Of a stretch of DNA of 8,123 nt, positions 7,094 through 8,123 are shown in pieces. Position 1 is the first letter of the stretch; the number at the start of each line of letters is the position of its first letter. Below the pieces are notes generated by a model. It did no database searches. It was not told where the DNA came from and saw only the letters and a list, made by a program, of their open reading frames with translations. Location of the stretch: NCBI GenBank assembly GCA_021778935.1, contig JAJYBQ010000103.1, forward strand, positions 1 to 8,123, in the 5' to 3' direction. The stretch is from Pseudomonadota bacterium. Its GTDB lineage: Bacteria > Pseudomonadota > Gammaproteobacteria > Burkholderiales > Burkholderiaceae. Both the position numbers and the translations under genes were made by a program.

Positions 7094-7161
7094 ATGCGGG
7101 CTCGGGAATCCGTCAGCGGTCCGGGAAATTGTGAAGAAACGATGATTAAGAAAATTTCACG

Positions 7162-7647
7162 TTAGAGTACCAACAAATCGACGTCGTCGACCATGCGTTT
7201 GCGCGCGATCGTCAGCGCGCTGTGCAACCGTGCACGGACGTCGTCGTCGTATCCCCGCTCGGGGTGGCACGCGATGAGATTTTCGCAATATGGTACGAAC
7301 CAGTATGCGCGGTCGTCGAGCGCGACCCAGGGGCTGTCGGTCATGTCGTGGGCGCGCAACCATTGCTCGCATTCGGCGTGCCGGTGATAGGGGGTGCGAT
7401 GGGCCGCGGTCGAGAAATCGCTGAAACAAGGGGTCATGCCCACGATCCGGCGACGCAACGGTTCCGGTAGCACCTGCAGCAGTTCCTGCTCGGCGTACAT
7501 CGTGCGCCAGGACGTCGAGAGCACGATTCCCACCTCGGGAAACTGTTCCAGCGTCGCGGACAACCGGTCGGCGTTTTCAAACAGCCGGTCGACGGTGGGG
7601 CAGGGGTCAGGGTGCAATACCCCGTCGAAATCCAGAAACAGAATCAT
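7162..7647 (-). CDS. Small HAD-fold protein (related to HAD domains of RNA-repair proteins)
   Basis: The 161-residue product begins [14 protein letters not shown], the HAD motif I D-x-D-G-(V/T), with Asp6 as probable nucleophile and Asp8 as general acid/base. IVLSTSWRT (41-49) fits motif II (Ser/Thr after a hydrophobic strand). [11 protein letters not shown] (107-117) gives the acidic motif IV pair Asp111-Asp112. The sequence resembles stand-alone HAD domains grouped with those in Swiss-army-knife RNA-repair proteins. The family assignment is from memory of the motif pattern, and the substrate is unknown. I chose the ATG at 7645-7647 because AGGTG lies six bases upstream and motif I then starts at residue 1, as in homologues. 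In-frame ATGs at 7701 and 7683, and the open frame to 7779, have no good ribosome site. No signal peptide or membrane span is seen. It is followed on the same strand by the kinase and is divergent from ridA. Confidence 0.8.
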   Translation of the reverse strand: MILFLDFDGVLHPDPCPTVDRLFENADRLSATLEQFPEVGIVLSTSWRTMYAEQELLQVLPEPLRRRIVGMTPCFSDFSTAAHRTPYHRHAECEQWLRAHDMTDSPWVALDDRAYWFVPYCENLIACHPERGYDDDVRARLHSALTIARKRMVDDVDLLVL

Positions 7648-7653
7648 CTGTGG

Positions 7654-7658
7654 CACCT
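7654..7658 (-). promoter_or_regulatory. Shine-Dalgarno AGGTG setting the HAD gene start
   Basis: On the minus strand AGGTG is followed by six bases and the ATG at 7645-7647. The competing upstream ATGs lack such a site, so this decides the start. Confidence 0.55.
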
Positions 7659-7796
7659 GCGAAGCGGCCGCAAATCCGGCCATCTGCTGAAATTTCGACA
7701 TCCCCGGAAAGGACTTTAGACGGTTCGGCCAGGCATTTGTCTGAGGCATCATCCCCATTTGGCGCGTCATCCGCGGCATGCGGCGTGGCCCGGCCG

Positions 7797-7838
7797 TCCA
7801 TACGGTGTGGCATAGGGTGCGGCATAGGGTGCGGCATA
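7797..7838. repeat. 12-bp tandem repeat, about 3.5 copies, upstream of ridA
   Basis: GGCATAGGGTGC is present exactly twice (7809-7820 and 7821-7832). A degenerate copy precedes it (7797-7808, eight of twelve bases the same), and a half copy GGCATA (7833-7838) runs into the ridA TACAAT. The array lies in the 230-base HAD/ridA divergent region. The rest of that region (7648-7796) shows only weak promoter-like signals for the HAD gene, such as TAAAGT on the minus strand at 7718-7713. Confidence 0.8.
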
Positions 7839-7842
7839 CAAT
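7837..7842 (+). promoter_or_regulatory. Candidate -10 element (TACAAT) for ridA
   Basis: TACAAT (five of six consensus bases) lies 35 bases before the ridA ATG and begins inside the last partial copy of the 12-bp repeat. The expected -35 position falls in the repeat (about AGGGTG) and does not resemble TTGACA, so an activator or another recognition mode may be needed. Confidence 0.5.
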
Positions 7843-7865
7843 CGCGCCGGTTCAGGACACGATGC

Positions 7866-7871
7866 AGGGAG
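7866..7871 (+). promoter_or_regulatory. Shine-Dalgarno AGGGAG of ridA
   Basis: AGGGAG ends six bases before the ATG at 7878-7880. It is the strongest ribosome-binding site in the window and fixes the start. Confidence 0.7.
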
Positions 7872-7877
7872 CGATCG

Positions 7878-8123
7878 ATGAAGAGGGAGATCATTGCAAC
7901 GTCCGAGGCGCCCGCGGCGATCGGCCCATATTCGCAAGCGGTGAAAGCCGGGCCGATGGTGTTTCTGTCCGGCCAGATCGGGCTGGATCCGGCGACGGGG
8001 GAACTGGTGGGCGATTTCGAGGCGCAGGTGCGGCAGGCGTTTGCGAACCTGGCCGCGGTGGCACGCGCGGCGGGAGGCAGTCTGGCCGACGCCGTCAAGT
8101 TCACGCTGTTCCTGACCGATCTC
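7878..8123 (+). CDS. ridA: RidA-family 2-iminobutanoate/2-iminopropanoate deaminase, N-terminal part (runs off the right edge)
   Basis: RidA hydrolyses reactive enamine/imine intermediates released by PLP enzymes such as threonine dehydratase, protecting other PLP enzymes from damage. The 82 codons in the window show the family start: [18 protein letters not shown] (5-22) with the active-site Tyr18, [17 protein letters not shown] (28-44), then a helix with [22 protein letters not shown] and a strand FTLFLTDL. Complete RidA proteins have about 125-130 residues, so roughly two thirds is present. The substrate-binding Arg near residue 105 and the Glu near 120 lie outside, so catalytic competence cannot be confirmed here. 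A strong AGGGAG ribosome site and a TACAAT element precede it. It is divergent from the HAD gene. In many betaproteobacteria ridA lies near spoT or recG, but nothing beyond the window edge can be seen. Confidence 0.9.
   Translation, partial: MKREIIATSEAPAAIGPYSQAVKAGPMVFLSGQIGLDPATGELVGDFEAQVRQAFANLAAVARAAGGSLADAVKFTLFLTDL

Noticed and set aside
7131..7159. GTGAA-N19-TTCAC as a terminator or operator
   Set aside because: The stem is only five bases with a long loop and no T-tract; too weak to call as a feature.
7142..7165. A tiny plus-strand ORF (MIKKISR) with a GAAGAAA-like upstream site, resembling a leader peptide
   Set aside because: No plus-strand gene follows it nearby, and chance ATG-to-stop stretches are expected in this AT-rich island.
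7797..7838. 12-bp repeats as a CRISPR array or origin iterons
   Set aside because: There are no unique spacers, too few copies, and no replication or Cas gene nearby; the location fits a promoter repeat.
7607..8104. A minus-strand open frame with a repeated Met-Pro-His-Pro stretch
   Set aside because: The peptide repeat is just the 12-bp DNA repeat translated; the frame lies antisense to ridA and overlaps the HAD gene in another frame.

Overview
The window is GC-rich chromosomal DNA with very high third-position GC, tight gene packing and long spurious open frames opposite the real genes. The gene order (hda divergent from purM, then convergent miaA and mutL) and the MutL type (carrying its own endonuclease motif, as in MutH-less bacteria) suggest a betaproteobacterium of the Rhodocyclales, Burkholderiales or Nitrosomonadales kind. 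This is inferred from gene content and motifs; no database search was run.

Left part (1-4365), housekeeping. A 5' fragment of hda (DnaA-related regulator of replication initiation) leaves on the minus strand, and purM (purine synthesis) runs on the plus strand from the shared upstream region. purM converges on the minus-strand pair mutL-miaA (mismatch repair and tRNA A37 prenylation). mutL and miaA share a 4-base ATGA stop/start overlap, so mutL is upstream and miaA is probably translationally coupled to it. A perfect TATAAT lies only six bases before the mutL ATG, which suggests a nearly leaderless transcript.

Middle part (4366-7161), membrane and signalling. A DedA-family membrane protein gene, probably starting at TTG, overlaps a NarL/LuxR-type response regulator by one base (TGATG). 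A soluble PAS histidine kinase on the opposite strand converges on the regulator, and the two coding regions overlap tail to tail by 17 bases. A hairpin just past the regulator's stop codon lies inside the kinase's 3' coding end. The adjacency suggests a kinase-regulator pair, with DedA co-transcribed with the regulator.

Right part (7162-8123). A small HAD-fold protein of the type related to HAD domains of RNA-repair proteins lies on the minus strand. It is divergent from the 5' part of a RidA-family (2-iminobutanoate/2-iminopropanoate deaminase) gene, which runs off the window end. Their shared upstream region holds a 12-bp tandem repeat whose last copy merges into a TACAAT promoter element.

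I see no tRNA or rRNA genes, insertion sequences, CRISPR array or prophage genes, and no gene-free stretch longer than about 230 bases. No wholly new system is evident. The points most worth a second look are the DedA/regulator/kinase arrangement, the shortened Hda ATPase region, the repeat-built ridA promoter and the leaderless mutL start.
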